A DNA stretch of 64,000 nucleotides from an uncultured Candidatus Melainabacteria bacterium (lineage in GTDB: Bacteria; Cyanobacteriota; Vampirovibrionia; Gastranaerophilales; Gastranaerophilaceae): the NCBI GenBank assembly GCA_947570135.1, contig CANOTP010000007.1, positions 1 through 64,000 on the forward strand, given 5' to 3'. The number at the start of each line of letters is the position of its first letter. Position 1 is the stretch's first letter. A model generated the notes under the pieces. That model saw only the letters and a program-made list of their open reading frames with translations, ran no database searches and had not been told where the DNA came from. Positions 17,382-27,270 of the stretch are shown piece by piece. The position numbers and the translations under genes were made by a program.

Positions 17382-17858
17382 ATGTACAGAATCGGAACGG
17401 GTTACGATATCCATAAACTTATTGAAGGACGTGATTTAATTATCGGCGGAATTAAGATTACGCATGAAAAAGGGCTTTTAGGGCATTCTGATGCGGATGT
17501 TTTAATTCATGCAATAATTGATGCGATGTTGGGAGCTTTATGTCTTGATGATATCGGAACACTTTTCCCCGATACTGATCCAAAGTATAAAGATATTGAC
17601 AGTACGGTGTTATTAAAACATGTTTATGAACTTGTGCAGTCTAAGGGTTACAAAATAGTCAATATTGACAGTAACATTATTGCCCAGGTTCCAAAGATGA
17701 TGCCTTATATTCCGAAAATGAAAGATGTTTTATGCAGGGTTCTTAAAATAAATCCCGAACAGCTTTCTATTAAAGCAAAAACAAAAGAAAAAATGGATGC
17801 TGTAGGTCAAAAGCTTGCGATTGAAGCTAACGCGGTCATTTTAATCAGTAAGGTATAA
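17382..17858 (+). CDS. ispF: 2-C-methyl-D-erythritol 2,4-cyclodiphosphate synthase
   Basis: 158 residues, the normal length. The metal-binding DIH (GTGYDIHKL, residues 5-13) and GHSDADVLIHAIIDAMLGA (about 34-52) are present, as is the late KAKTKEKMDAVG motif. It makes the cyclic diphosphate intermediate of the MEP isoprenoid pathway. AGAGGTA supports the start and a TATAAT lies about 30 nt upstream. Confidence 0.97.
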   Translation: MYRIGTGYDIHKLIEGRDLIIGGIKITHEKGLLGHSDADVLIHAIIDAMLGALCLDDIGTLFPDTDPKYKDIDSTVLLKHVYELVQSKGYKIVNIDSNIIAQVPKMMPYIPKMKDVLCRVLKINPEQLSIKAKTKEKMDAVGQKLAIEANAVILISKV

Positions 17859-18019
17859 ATTTTAAATATTGTTAAAAATTTCTTTTTAAAATCTGACATT
17901 TGCTCAAAAAAACTTAAATAAAACATGGCATAAATCATACGAAAGAATGAGTCATTCGTGTTTAAATTATGTTAAAAATATAATGGTAAGAAAGCAGACA
18001 AGGGTGGATTAAAAAAGAT

Positions 18020-19555
18020 ATGGGTCTTAGCCTAAATAATATTTATCAACGACCTTTTGTGAAGCAAGATGACAGACGTCTTGTTAAAAAGCGTGAGGAT
18101 GAAGAAAAATCTTCAGCTGCTAACGCTCAGCGTCAGGAAGAATCTAATCAAAATTCAAAAAGTAAGGGGTTACAGTATGTTGAGCAAAAACAGCCGAAAT
18201 ACACTCCTGCTTATGAACAAAAATTTTCAGTTCCCGCTCAAAATGCTTATAATAACGTAAATATCAATCCTCATCAGGCACAAGCTGCTCCAAGAACAAC
18301 AGAAAGTGCCCCGCAAGGGTTAATTAACAATAAAATCAATATTGCGCAAATCCTGAAAGATTTTCGCAATACGGCGCTTGCTATCGGAACCCCTGATGAT
18401 TTAAATGAAATCGTTAACAGCTATCTTGGTGCTGTAGAAAAACAGGTTAAAAAAGAAGCTGCCGATCCAAAACTTGTTAAATCAACCCTGAAAGGTGCCG
18501 CGTCAATTCTTGATAGGCATATCTCAGAAACCTTGGGAAAAGATTCAAATGTTGTAGAAAAATGGGTTGATACCTTGTTTATGCAGCAGATTAACCTTCG
18601 CTACAACGAAGAAGATATTAACGAAAGATTTTTGGTAAAATTCCCTGAAGGGTCGCCTGCCCAAACAAAACGTCAGGAAGAATTGCAGGAAACCGCGCAG
18701 CAAGAGGTTCAAACTCCTGTTGAATCCGAGTCAAACGTTATTCCGATTAGTGTTGCAGGACAAACCACGCAAACAAAAATTCCGCAAGATAAACAGTTAA
18801 AATCACTTTTTATTCAGGCAAAAAAATATGCCTATGCAAATAACCCGGAACAAGCCATAAAATCTTTTGAACAAGCCTTAAACCGTGCTATGGAAATAGA
18901 TGACACTGAAACATCAGGCAAGATTTATTATGAGGTTGGTAAAATTTATGATGATCATGATTATTTAGCGCAGGCTTTGAAAAGTTATAATCAGTCACTT
19001 AGACTTACAACCGATGAGAATGTGAAAACAAAAGCGCATTATTCTATGGCGCAAATTTATGATGACATAAACCAAATTACTCCTGCAATGGACCATTATT
19101 TCAGTACGGTATCACATGCGGGCGAAGCTGAGAATTTACCTGCTCAAAGTGCGTCTTTAACCAAAATCGGTAATATTTACACTGATATGTATGATAGAGA
19201 AGCCTTTGAATACTACGACACCGCAGGTGATATCGCAAACGAAACCGATAATTATAACCTTAAAGGTTTTGTAGCCTCAAATCTTGGCGGAGCGTATATG
19301 AAGTTTGATGAGCCTGAAAACGCCCTAAAATCATACTCAAAAGCAACACTGAATTACACCAAAGCGGAGTCTCCCGTAAAAAGTGCTCAAAATTACCTTG
19401 CAGCAGCAGATATTATGGTTGAATTTAACAACCTGAATAAAGCTTATAACCTTTTATCAAAAGCACAAAAGTTCGCGCGCCAAAGCGATAACGTTAATCT
19501 GATGAACGAAATCAATACAAAAATGCGTCAACTGCAAGCACTTGATGTGAAATAA
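18020..19555 (+). CDS. TPR-repeat protein, unknown role
   Basis: 511 residues. Residues 1-110 are Gln/Asn/Lys-rich and probably disordered; 110-200 are helical; from about 260 there are at least five tetratricopeptide repeats (AYANNPEQAIKSFEQALNRA, YLAQALKSYNQSLRL, EPENALKSYSKATLNY, NLNKAYNLLSKAQKFA). No signal peptide or membrane helix. Likely a scaffold; partner unknown. Preceded by AGGGTGG at a rather long distance (13 nt). Confidence 0.8.
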   Translation: MGLSLNNIYQRPFVKQDDRRLVKKREDEEKSSAANAQRQEESNQNSKSKGLQYVEQKQPKYTPAYEQKFSVPAQNAYNNVNINPHQAQAAPRTTESAPQGLINNKINIAQILKDFRNTALAIGTPDDLNEIVNSYLGAVEKQVKKEAADPKLVKSTLKGAASILDRHISETLGKDSNVVEKWVDTLFMQQINLRYNEEDINERFLVKFPEGSPAQTKRQEELQETAQQEVQTPVESESNVIPISVAGQTTQTKIPQDKQLKSLFIQAKKYAYANNPEQAIKSFEQALNRAMEIDDTETSGKIYYEVGKIYDDHDYLAQALKSYNQSLRLTTDENVKTKAHYSMAQIYDDINQITPAMDHYFSTVSHAGEAENLPAQSASLTKIGNIYTDMYDREAFEYYDTAGDIANETDNYNLKGFVASNLGGAYMKFDEPENALKSYSKATLNYTKAESPVKSAQNYLAAADIMVEFNNLNKAYNLLSKAQKFARQSDNVNLMNEINTKMRQLQALDVK

Positions 19556-19876
19556 TTATCTTACTTTACCGCGAAGCATTAAAGTAACACCCGCAATAAA
19601 TGCCGTTCCGATTGCAGCAGCAGCGCCTGTTACAAGTGACATTATTTTAGATGCTTTGTTTAAATTTTTCTTAGCTTCATCAACGGTAACTTCACCGTCC
19701 CACATTTTACCGTCTTTAGTCATACCGCCAATAGGAATCTTGCCGTTTTTTGCGGTTGTTTCCAGTTGCTGCATTATAGCTTTTCCTTGTTTTGTCTTAG
19801 CATAATATGTAGCTCCCGCACCAAATGCAAAACCTGCTGCAGTCATAATTCCCATACATTTTCCAACACCTGCCAT
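19556..19876 (-). CDS. Small membrane protein, unknown
   Basis: 106 residues with hydrophobic segments at both ends (about 8-24 and 78-99) and a polar loop (GGMTKDGKMWDGEVTVDEAKK). An AGGAGG site precedes the ATG. The stop is adjacent to the stop of the convergent TPR gene. No family recognised; the layout recalls YtxH-like proteins but no clear motif supports that. Confidence 0.65.
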   Translation of the reverse strand: MAGVGKCMGIMTAAGFAFGAGATYYAKTKQGKAIMQQLETTAKNGKIPIGGMTKDGKMWDGEVTVDEAKKNLNKASKIMSLVTGAAAAIGTAFIAGVTLMLRGKVR

Positions 19877-20041
19877 GTAGTAAACCTCCTACTGTTTTTG
19901 CAATTTTATTAAAACAGATAAAAGTATTTTTTTGCCAATTTGTAACAAAGCTTTAAGAATTAATACATACGGAGAACTTGCTTTTTTTGTTCCTTAATCG
20001 TATTATTAAAATAAATATGTTGTTAGGGTAAAATTAGATTT

Positions 20042-20863
20042 ATGGTGACAAAAGAAAAATTATACTCGGATATACCGCCGACAAAATTACGTAATAAGGA
20101 AGAAAAGTTTAAACCTGCAAAAACTAACCGTTTTTGGCTGACTATTGCAAGCTTGTTTTTCTATAATATGCTTCAAAATAGGTTTTATGCTTTTCGTTAT
20201 ACGGGTGTAGAAAACTATACAGAGCGTGATAAAAAGACTCCGACAATTCTTTTTGCACCGCACTGCAACTGGTGGGACGGAATAGTTTTATATAATATTA
20301 CCCACAGAATCTGTCGTAAAGAAATTCGTTTAATGGTTGAAGAATTGAACAGATTCCCGCTTTTAAGACGCGGCGGAGCATATTCTGTTAACAAAAAATC
20401 AGCACAATCAGCTATGAAAGCTCTTCAATATTCTGTTGATGTTTTGGGCGATTTGAGAAACATTTTGTGTATTTTCCCGCAAGGAATCATTCGTCCGCCT
20501 CATTTCAGACCTTATATTTTCCAAACCGGTTTGACTTATATTGCGCAAAATGCTGTTAAGAAATACGGTAAAGTTAACTTAATACCTGTTTCTATTGATT
20601 ATTGTTTTTTAAGAGATAACAGACCTGAAGTTATTGTGGATTTCGGTCAAAGAATCGAATTAACCGATCCGAATCTTGACAGAAAAGCTTATACACAGTT
20701 CTTGGAAGCTAAATTGACCGAAACAAGCGATAAACAGTTTAAAAACATTTCTCAAGGTAAAATTGATGATTATAAGATTTTGTTCAAACAGCATTTAAAA
20801 TGGTATCGCAGAATTGAGCAGCGATTGAAACGAATTGATTTACCTGATGTTTCGGAAGTTTAA
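20042..20863 (+). CDS. Lysophospholipid/glycerol acyltransferase (PlsC-like)
   Basis: 273 residues. Motif I is HCNWWD (HX4D, about residue 78), motif III is IFPQGIIRPP (PEGT-type, with Q for E; about 143), and the final region is basic and helical. It would acylate a glycerol-type acceptor at the inner membrane. TAAAAT is 7 nt before the ATG without a ribosome-binding site. The variant motif III means the acceptor may not be lysophosphatidate. Confidence 0.85.
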   Translation: MVTKEKLYSDIPPTKLRNKEEKFKPAKTNRFWLTIASLFFYNMLQNRFYAFRYTGVENYTERDKKTPTILFAPHCNWWDGIVLYNITHRICRKEIRLMVEELNRFPLLRRGGAYSVNKKSAQSAMKALQYSVDVLGDLRNILCIFPQGIIRPPHFRPYIFQTGLTYIAQNAVKKYGKVNLIPVSIDYCFLRDNRPEVIVDFGQRIELTDPNLDRKAYTQFLEAKLTETSDKQFKNISQGKIDDYKILFKQHLKWYRRIEQRLKRIDLPDVSEV

Positions 20864-20953
20864 TTATAAATTTTAACAAATGTAAACAATTTGACAAAAT
20901 CTCATGACAATTGCGTTCCCTTATCTTATTATTTTATTAATTTCGGAGGCAGA

Positions 20954-21442
20954 ATGTTAAACGATATGTTGGATTTGACTTCAAAAAGCGCGTTTTCAAA
21001 CGAGAATGATACTTTTACATCAAGGTCTTTTGCTGCACTTTTGGCAAAGAATAATGTACCGAATTCGCATAAAAGAATTGCGGATAATTATTTTATTATC
21101 AAAAAAGTGTTTAAGTTTCAGGCATGTATGAGCAGAATTTCTAATGTTGAAAAATCATTACTTGAGAAATATGATTTCAATGTTCTTGAGTTTACGACTA
21201 TGAAGCAAATGTATGATGAGTTAACACTTTTACAAAAGTGGTCAGCCTCTGATGATGAAAGTTTGAGAAATGTTTCTGATAATATGCTGTTAATTAGGGT
21301 TAAGGAGTTAAAGTTTCTGGAGGCAAGCCGTTATGCGTCAATTTCAAACGAAATTTATAACGGTTATAAGGCTTTGGAACAATATTTGAAAGAAATCAGT
21401 AAGTTTCAAACAGCACAGAATTTGAGATTGTTGAATTATTAG
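20954..21442 (+). CDS. Hypothetical helical protein
   Basis: 162 residues from the ATG at 20954, chosen because CGGAGG stands 5 nt before it; the frame is open 21 codons further up. Mostly amphipathic helix, no signal peptide or membrane segment. Convergent with era, 8 bp between stops. No family recognised. Confidence 0.65.
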   Translation: MLNDMLDLTSKSAFSNENDTFTSRSFAALLAKNNVPNSHKRIADNYFIIKKVFKFQACMSRISNVEKSLLEKYDFNVLEFTTMKQMYDELTLLQKWSASDDESLRNVSDNMLLIRVKELKFLEASRYASISNEIYNGYKALEQYLKEISKFQTAQNLRLLNY

Positions 21443-21450
21443 GAGTTTAT

Positions 21451-22341
21451 TTACCCCTCTTGTTGGTAGCCGAAGTTTTTAAGAACTTTTTCTTTCTTGC
21501 GCCAATCTTTTTCGACTTTGACTTCAAGCTGTAGAAATACTTTTTTCTCAACGATTTTTTCTAATTCCAGACGTGATTCCGTTCCGATTTTTTTTAGCAG
21601 GCTTCCGCCTTTACCGATAAGGATTCCTTTTTGACTTTTTTGTTCGCAGTAGATTATCGCTGAAATTTTGTCAATGGTTTCTTCTTCCGAGTATTTTATA
21701 ACCTTGACTGCAACAGAATGCGGAATTTCATCAGATGTATTCAGTAAAATCTTTTCTCTTATAATTTCTTCTGTAACATCACGCATGGTTTCTTCGGTTA
21801 CTATATCTTCAGGATACAGGGCTTCACCTTCTGGCAATTTTTTATAAATATTTTTGATAAGTGTGTCGATATTTCGCCCTGTTTTTGCAGAAATTCTTAC
21901 AACAGGAAGGTTTTCGTTGAATAAGGTTTTGTATGATAAAAGATTTTCCTCAACCTTTTCGGTTTTTTTAATCTTATCGACTTTGTTCATAACAATAATA
22001 ATCGGGATTTTAGTTTGGAGAAGGTTTTGCGCAATCCATTTATCGCCTTTCCCCGCAGGTTCTGAACCGTCGACCAAAAATAATATGACATCCGCATCAG
22101 GCACTGCGATTTTTGCCTCATCAAGTAGGAATTCCCCGAGCTTATTTAACGGTTTATGAACTCCAGGAGTATCGACAAAAACAATCTGCCCTTCGGGTGT
22201 TGTGTAAATACCCTTAATTCTTTTTCTGGTGGTTTGGGCCTTATCTGTTGTTATTACTATTTTTTGCCCGAGAATTTGGTTTAAAAGAGTTGATTTACCG
22301 ACATTCGGGCGTCCTATTATTGCTGTGAATCCGCTTTTCAT
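21451..22341 (-). CDS. era: GTPase Era
   Basis: 296 residues, normal length. G1 is GRPNVGKSTL (10-19), G3 is DTPGVHKPLNKLG, G4 is NKVD (about 120), G5 is ISAKTG. The C-terminal KH domain contains KGILIGKGGSLLKKIG. Era binds 16S rRNA and helps 30S assembly. TACAAT lies exactly 6 nt before the ATG and no Shine-Dalgarno site is seen, suggesting a leaderless mRNA. Confidence 0.97.
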   Translation of the reverse strand: MKSGFTAIIGRPNVGKSTLLNQILGQKIVITTDKAQTTRKRIKGIYTTPEGQIVFVDTPGVHKPLNKLGEFLLDEAKIAVPDADVILFLVDGSEPAGKGDKWIAQNLLQTKIPIIIVMNKVDKIKKTEKVEENLLSYKTLFNENLPVVRISAKTGRNIDTLIKNIYKKLPEGEALYPEDIVTEETMRDVTEEIIREKILLNTSDEIPHSVAVKVIKYSEEETIDKISAIIYCEQKSQKGILIGKGGSLLKKIGTESRLELEKIVEKKVFLQLEVKVEKDWRKKEKVLKNFGYQQEG

Positions 22342-22448
22342 GAAGATATTGTAACATAAACCCGATTTTTTTGAAATAAAGTAGCAAAAATTTTTACTCT
22401 CGGGTATTATATTATCAGGTACGTGTAGTTATTGATTGACGAGAAACA

Positions 22449-24602
22449 ATGGGAAAAAGAAAATATATAGTAGTTGCAGCGGTTTTAGCCATGTTATCGA
22501 CAGGTTTTAATCCCGCAAATGCAGATAATATAAGTTTAACTCAGGTGGATGTAAAAAAATCATCTGTATCTGATACTGTTGATGTAACTTTTTATACAAC
22601 AGGACAATCTCAAGCCTCTGTTGTTACAAGAAAATCAAATAACAGATATGTTGTGCTGTTACCGAATATTTCAAGTTCAGCCTCAGTTACCCCGAGCCTT
22701 GGTGCTGTTAAAGACTTAATCTCCGATGTTGAAGTTAAACACGTAAATGACGGTATCGGCGGCTATACAAAGATTACTTTTTCAACAGTAAAACCTGTTA
22801 ATTTCAAAACTCATACAAAGCGTGCTAATCCTGTAACTGCTGTTCAAAAGGATTACAAAAATATTATCGCTCAAAATAATACACAAAAACCTGCTGCCCA
22901 AACGCAGCCGACTCAAGCAGCTCAAACTCAATCAAAGCCTGCGCCTCAAGCGCAACTAAAAGCAGAAAAACCTGTTTCAAATACTACAAAGCAGCCTGAA
23001 ACAAAAAATGTTAAGCCTGCCGTGCAAAAAGAAGCCTCAAAACCTGCTCAAAAACCGAAACTGATTCCTGTTGATATGCCAAAAGCAGTAAAGGCGATTA
23101 CAACACCGAAAATATCTGAGCCTGTTGTTCAAAAGCAGCCTGAGCAGAAAGTTGCCTCAACCCCGTCTTCTGATTACGTACCTAAAATGAAATATGATGA
23201 AAACGGTAAACGTATTATTGATTTAGAACCGAGAGTTTCTCATAAAGAAGAAAAACAATTAGTACAAGAAGATGTTCAAACACCTTTAATAACGGATAAT
23301 TCAGCTCAAGTTGAAGAAAATACCGTAACCGAAGACAACAATACAAATAAATCTCATCATATTCCAATATGGATGTTGATTGCTGGCGGTTCTGTATTGG
23401 CATTGGGTATATTGTTCCGTGTCTTAGCGTCTGTTGCAAGAGAATCTCGCAAAAGACAAAGTTTGGAATCGTTTTTCTCTGTTTCCTCTTCTGCCAAATT
23501 TACTTCACCAAAAAGCAAATACTCGGATATTGTTAATGATAACGAATTAAACTGGCAGGAAAAATACAAACGTTATAATGCTCAAGAGCAAGCAGAAACT
23601 GTTAAAGATCCTTCATTTAAGGAAATTTCTTACGTAACAAATCTTGGTGCTACTAAAAAAGCTGTTATAACCGAACAACCTCAGCAACAAGCAGTTGAAG
23701 AAGTTGTTATTAACGAAGCAGAAAAACCTATTTCAAGTTTGTTTACGAAAAAACCTGAAAAAGAAAAAGTTCTTAAAGGTAACAGCGAAGAGTTTAAAAA
23801 ACAAATGAGAGCAAAGATTTCTCAGTTGGAACATTCTTTTGCTCAAGCATCAACCGTAAAAGAGCCGGAAGAGGTTACTAACGAAGTTAAATCCGAAGAT
23901 GATTCAATTATCAGTAAGATTTCTGATGTTAAATTGAAATCTTTTTCAAAACCTGTTTCGTTAAAGGGTTCGGATAGAACAATACTTAATGATAATAAAA
24001 AAACAAAACAACATTATCGCGAAGGTCAGTTTGTGAAATTAAAGGATTCACCGCTCAGCATGAGCAGAAGACATTCGGCATCGTCTGATATTAATGCATC
24101 AGATTTAATCAATACGGGAAGTAAATATTTAATGAATAATGGGGAAATGAAAATGGCAAGGGAAAAAGAAAATTATTTACTGTCATCATTGGATGAATAT
24201 TTATCAATTTTAGACAGTGAAGGGACAAGTTCAACAAATGTATCAGTGGCAGACAGCTTGGCTCAAATCAGACCAAACGCCGAGCCTATGAGTCGCTCAG
24301 GGATGACTAATCCTATTTCAAGAAGCAAGTCTGCAACACCTTATATGAACGGCTTGATTGTAAAATCTGGGTATAACATTGATTCTGATAAGGGATTTTA
24401 CCTTGTAAATATGGACGGTGTTTCAGCATTGGTCGGCAGAATCAAAGACAGCACTTATGTTTTGAAAAAGTTTGACCGCGTAATGGATCAACCGCTTCAG
24501 GTAAGACAAGATGACGCGAATGTTTATATTGTCAAAGTTGGAAGATATAAATGTTTGGTTGATGTTTCAAAAGACAAAATGGGAACACTTATCGAAATCT
24601 AA
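22449..24602 (+). CDS. AMIN-domain envelope protein with internal membrane helix
   Basis: 717 residues. Signal peptide-like start (ends NPANA, residue 25). Residues 28-125 (SLTQVDVKKSS to TFSTVKPVNFKTHT) match the AMIN fold, which in other proteins targets periplasmic enzymes to the septum or envelope. A Pro/Gln/Ala/Lys-rich linker (130-240) leads to a membrane helix (about 303-322, IPIWMLIAGGSVLALGI) and a long charged cytoplasm-or-periplasm part; the last 90 residues (KSGYNIDSDKGFYLVNMDG onward) look like a compact beta domain. No catalytic domain seen. Probably a cell-envelope or division scaffold. Confidence 0.7.
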   Translation: MGKRKYIVVAAVLAMLSTGFNPANADNISLTQVDVKKSSVSDTVDVTFYTTGQSQASVVTRKSNNRYVVLLPNISSSASVTPSLGAVKDLISDVEVKHVNDGIGGYTKITFSTVKPVNFKTHTKRANPVTAVQKDYKNIIAQNNTQKPAAQTQPTQAAQTQSKPAPQAQLKAEKPVSNTTKQPETKNVKPAVQKEASKPAQKPKLIPVDMPKAVKAITTPKISEPVVQKQPEQKVASTPSSDYVPKMKYDENGKRIIDLEPRVSHKEEKQLVQEDVQTPLITDNSAQVEENTVTEDNNTNKSHHIPIWMLIAGGSVLALGILFRVLASVARESRKRQSLESFFSVSSSAKFTSPKSKYSDIVNDNELNWQEKYKRYNAQEQAETVKDPSFKEISYVTNLGATKKAVITEQPQQQAVEEVVINEAEKPISSLFTKKPEKEKVLKGNSEEFKKQMRAKISQLEHSFAQASTVKEPEEVTNEVKSEDDSIISKISDVKLKSFSKPVSLKGSDRTILNDNKKTKQHYREGQFVKLKDSPLSMSRRHSASSDINASDLINTGSKYLMNNGEMKMAREKENYLLSSLDEYLSILDSEGTSSTNVSVADSLAQIRPNAEPMSRSGMTNPISRSKSATPYMNGLIVKSGYNIDSDKGFYLVNMDGVSALVGRIKDSTYVLKKFDRVMDQPLQVRQDDANVYIVKVGRYKCLVDVSKDKMGTLIEI

Positions 24603-24615
24603 GCGGGGTTAAGTT

Positions 24616-25779
24616 TTGCCGTTTAAAAAGCTTATATTGGCGTTAATCATAATTGTTGTGAGTATTTTTTGCTGTGTTAATTTTTTCAGCAGACCGAAGA
24701 TGTTGCAAAAAGTTACCATACAATTTTCTTCGTGGGGTTCAGAGTCTGAATTAAAGATTCTTGAACCGATTTTGGCTGATTTTGAGAAAGAGAACCCTGA
24801 TATAAAAGTTGATTTTATGCATATTCCGCAGAATTATTTTCAAAAAATTCACCTGCTTTTTGCGTCAAACACGGCACCCGATGTGATTTTTATGAATAAT
24901 CAGTATTTGCCGATTTATGCTAACGCAGGAGTTTTGGAAGATTTGTCGGGGTATGATTTTGAGTTTGACAAGTTTTATGAAAAATCTTTAAAGGCGCTGA
25001 GTCGGGATGATAAAATTTATGCCGTGCCAAGAGATGTTTCTAATTTGCTTATTTATTATAACAAAGATATTTTTGATAAATACAATGTTCCGTATCCGAA
25101 AAAAGGTTGGACTTTTGATGAATTTCTGACCGCTGCTGAAAAATTAACGCATCGACCTGAGGTTTTCGGGGTGTCGTTTGAAGATGAGCCGTTGTTTTAT
25201 CTGCCTTATTTGACAAGTTTTGGTGCTGATGATTTTTCTGATTTTGATGATGAAAAAATGCAAAAAGGACTTAGGTTTTATGCTGATTTAAGAAATAAAT
25301 ATCACGTTGCACCGAAAAAAGAAGAATCGGCGAGTGCCACAATGGCTCAAATGTTTTTGCAAGGGAAGCTTGGGATGCACTTATCGGGACGCTGGCTTGT
25401 GCCAAAATATCGTCAGGAAGCAAAATTTAATTGGGATGTTGTGGAGTTCCCTAAAGGTGATGCGGGTTCTGTTGTTCCGCTGGATGCTTCAGGTTGGGTT
25501 GTTGCAAAATCTTCCAAACACAAAACTCAAGCCGTAAAACTTATCAAATATTTATCATCAAAAGAAAGTTTGCAAAAGTTTACTAAAAGCGGACTAGTTG
25601 TACCTGCGAGGATTGAAGTTGCAAATTCGGAATATTTTTTTGACGGAGAGAAGCCCAAAAATGCCCGTGTATTTTTGGATATTATTGAAATCTCCGTGCC
25701 GACTCCCGTGACCGTAAACTTTCGTCAGGTGCTTGATAATTTGAAAAACAGTACAGAATTTATGTTTAGTGGAAAATAA
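24616..25779 (+). CDS. ABC-type sugar-binding (solute-binding) protein
   Basis: 387 residues, TTG start, 13 bp after the AMIN gene. Signal or lipoprotein-type anchor at residues 5-22 (ending FCC). Typical family-1 carbohydrate-binding pattern: ITIQFSSWGSESELKILEPI-like start, DVIFMNNQY, YAVPRDVSNLLIYYNKDIFD, GWTFDEFLTAAEKLT, and the late LKYLSSKE region. No permease or ATPase gene accompanies it in the window, so its transporter lies elsewhere or is shared. Confidence 0.88.
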   Translation: MPFKKLILALIIIVVSIFCCVNFFSRPKMLQKVTIQFSSWGSESELKILEPILADFEKENPDIKVDFMHIPQNYFQKIHLLFASNTAPDVIFMNNQYLPIYANAGVLEDLSGYDFEFDKFYEKSLKALSRDDKIYAVPRDVSNLLIYYNKDIFDKYNVPYPKKGWTFDEFLTAAEKLTHRPEVFGVSFEDEPLFYLPYLTSFGADDFSDFDDEKMQKGLRFYADLRNKYHVAPKKEESASATMAQMFLQGKLGMHLSGRWLVPKYRQEAKFNWDVVEFPKGDAGSVVPLDASGWVVAKSSKHKTQAVKLIKYLSSKESLQKFTKSGLVVPARIEVANSEYFFDGEKPKNARVFLDIIEISVPTPVTVNFRQVLDNLKNSTEFMFSGK

Positions 25780-25804
25780 TCCATGTTTATTGTAAAATCG
25801 GGGT

Positions 25805-27253
25805 ATGAATTTAGATAGCCGTATAGATAGTATTTTATCACCAATAGCTAATAAAATTTCAGGGTTAATTTTTTCTCACGTAACAATTCATGGTGTACGT
25901 GTGGAATTTTTGATTGTACTTTTAATGATTGCGGCGTTGTATTTTACGTTCAGAACACGGTTTATCGGTCTGTGGGGATTTCGTCACTCGATTGATTTGA
26001 TTACGAAAAAATACAAGCACGATGATATGATAAAAAAGAAAAAACACGGTGAAGTATCATCGTTCCAAGCTTTAACTGCGACAATTTCAGCATCGGCAGG
26101 CATGGGAAACGTTGTAGGTTCAGCTCTTGCCGTATCTGTCGGAGGTCCTGGGGTAATTTTTTGGATGATGATTGCGGGTGTATTTTCTATGGCGTTAAAG
26201 TTTGCCGAAGTTTTACTCGGAATCAAATTCAGACAAATAAATAAAGACGGTTCATCCTCAGGCGGACCTATGTATTATATTATAAATGGGCTTCGTGCGC
26301 CGTGGATTAAGCCTTTTACTCCGTATTTAGCAAAAATTTACGCGATTTGCTGCGTGTTTGCAATGATTGGCGGGTGGAATTTGTTCCAAATCAATGCGAT
26401 AACAACCCAGATTACAAATGTTACGGGGCTGTTCACAGGTCAGCGTTGGGTTTTCGGGCTTATCGTTGCAGTGATTACTTATGTTACTGTTATCGGCGGG
26501 ATTAAATCTATCGGAAAATTTACATCTAAAGTTACGCCTGTAATGTGCAGTTTATATGTATTTTCAGCGTTTGTAATTTGTTTATTGAATATTCATCATG
26601 TGCTGCATACTATTTCTTTAATTTTGCATGAGGCTTTTAAACCGACAGCCGTCGGGGGCGGGGTTTTTGCTTGTATGTTATGGGGATTTCGCCGTGCAAT
26701 GTTTGCAAATGAGGCGGGTCTTGGCACCGCACCGATTGCGTTTTCTGCGGTTAAAACAAGCAAGCCTGTTGCGCAAGCCTTTATTGCGATGTTACAGCCG
26801 TTTGTTGATACTGTGATAGTCGGTGCCTCAACCGCGTTTATTATTGTTGTGACGGGAGCTTACCTTAATACAACGGGAATCGAAGGAATTGAGTTAACCT
26901 CAAAGGCATTCGCTTCGGTTTGTCCGTTTTTCCCTGTTCTGTTAACATTTATGGCAAGCTGTTTTGTATTATCTACAATGCTTTGCGGCTCATATTACGG
27001 TACAAAAAGCTGGACATTTTTGTTCGGTGAATCAAAATTAACTACAAGAACTTTCCAGATAATTTATTGTTTATTTATCGTAATCGGTTCTGCTATGAAC
27101 TTAAAAAGTGTCGTGAATCTATCCGATGCGTTTACTTTATTTTTAGCCGTGCCGAATTTGATTGCAGTATTTTTATTATCTGATATAATAATGAAAGAAC
27201 TGAAAAGATATTGTAAAAAATACAATATCGGTTGGTTTAAAAATAAAGACTAA
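25805..27253 (+). CDS. Alanine/glycine:sodium symporter (AGCS family)
   Basis: 482 residues, about eleven membrane helices. Family motif SASAGMGNVVGSALAVSVGG (about 98-117) and GGVFACMLWGFRRAMFANEA later on. Imports alanine or glycine with sodium. TAAAAT stands exactly 6 nt before the ATG and there is no ribosome-binding site, so transcription probably starts at the start codon, separating it from the binding-protein gene upstream. Confidence 0.93.
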   Translation: MNLDSRIDSILSPIANKISGLIFSHVTIHGVRVEFLIVLLMIAALYFTFRTRFIGLWGFRHSIDLITKKYKHDDMIKKKKHGEVSSFQALTATISASAGMGNVVGSALAVSVGGPGVIFWMMIAGVFSMALKFAEVLLGIKFRQINKDGSSSGGPMYYIINGLRAPWIKPFTPYLAKIYAICCVFAMIGGWNLFQINAITTQITNVTGLFTGQRWVFGLIVAVITYVTVIGGIKSIGKFTSKVTPVMCSLYVFSAFVICLLNIHHVLHTISLILHEAFKPTAVGGGVFACMLWGFRRAMFANEAGLGTAPIAFSAVKTSKPVAQAFIAMLQPFVDTVIVGASTAFIIVVTGAYLNTTGIEGIELTSKAFASVCPFFPVLLTFMASCFVLSTMLCGSYYGTKSWTFLFGESKLTTRTFQIIYCLFIVIGSAMNLKSVVNLSDAFTLFLAVPNLIAVFLLSDIIMKELKRYCKKYNIGWFKNKD

Positions 27254-27270
27254 TGAGGAGAGAATAATTG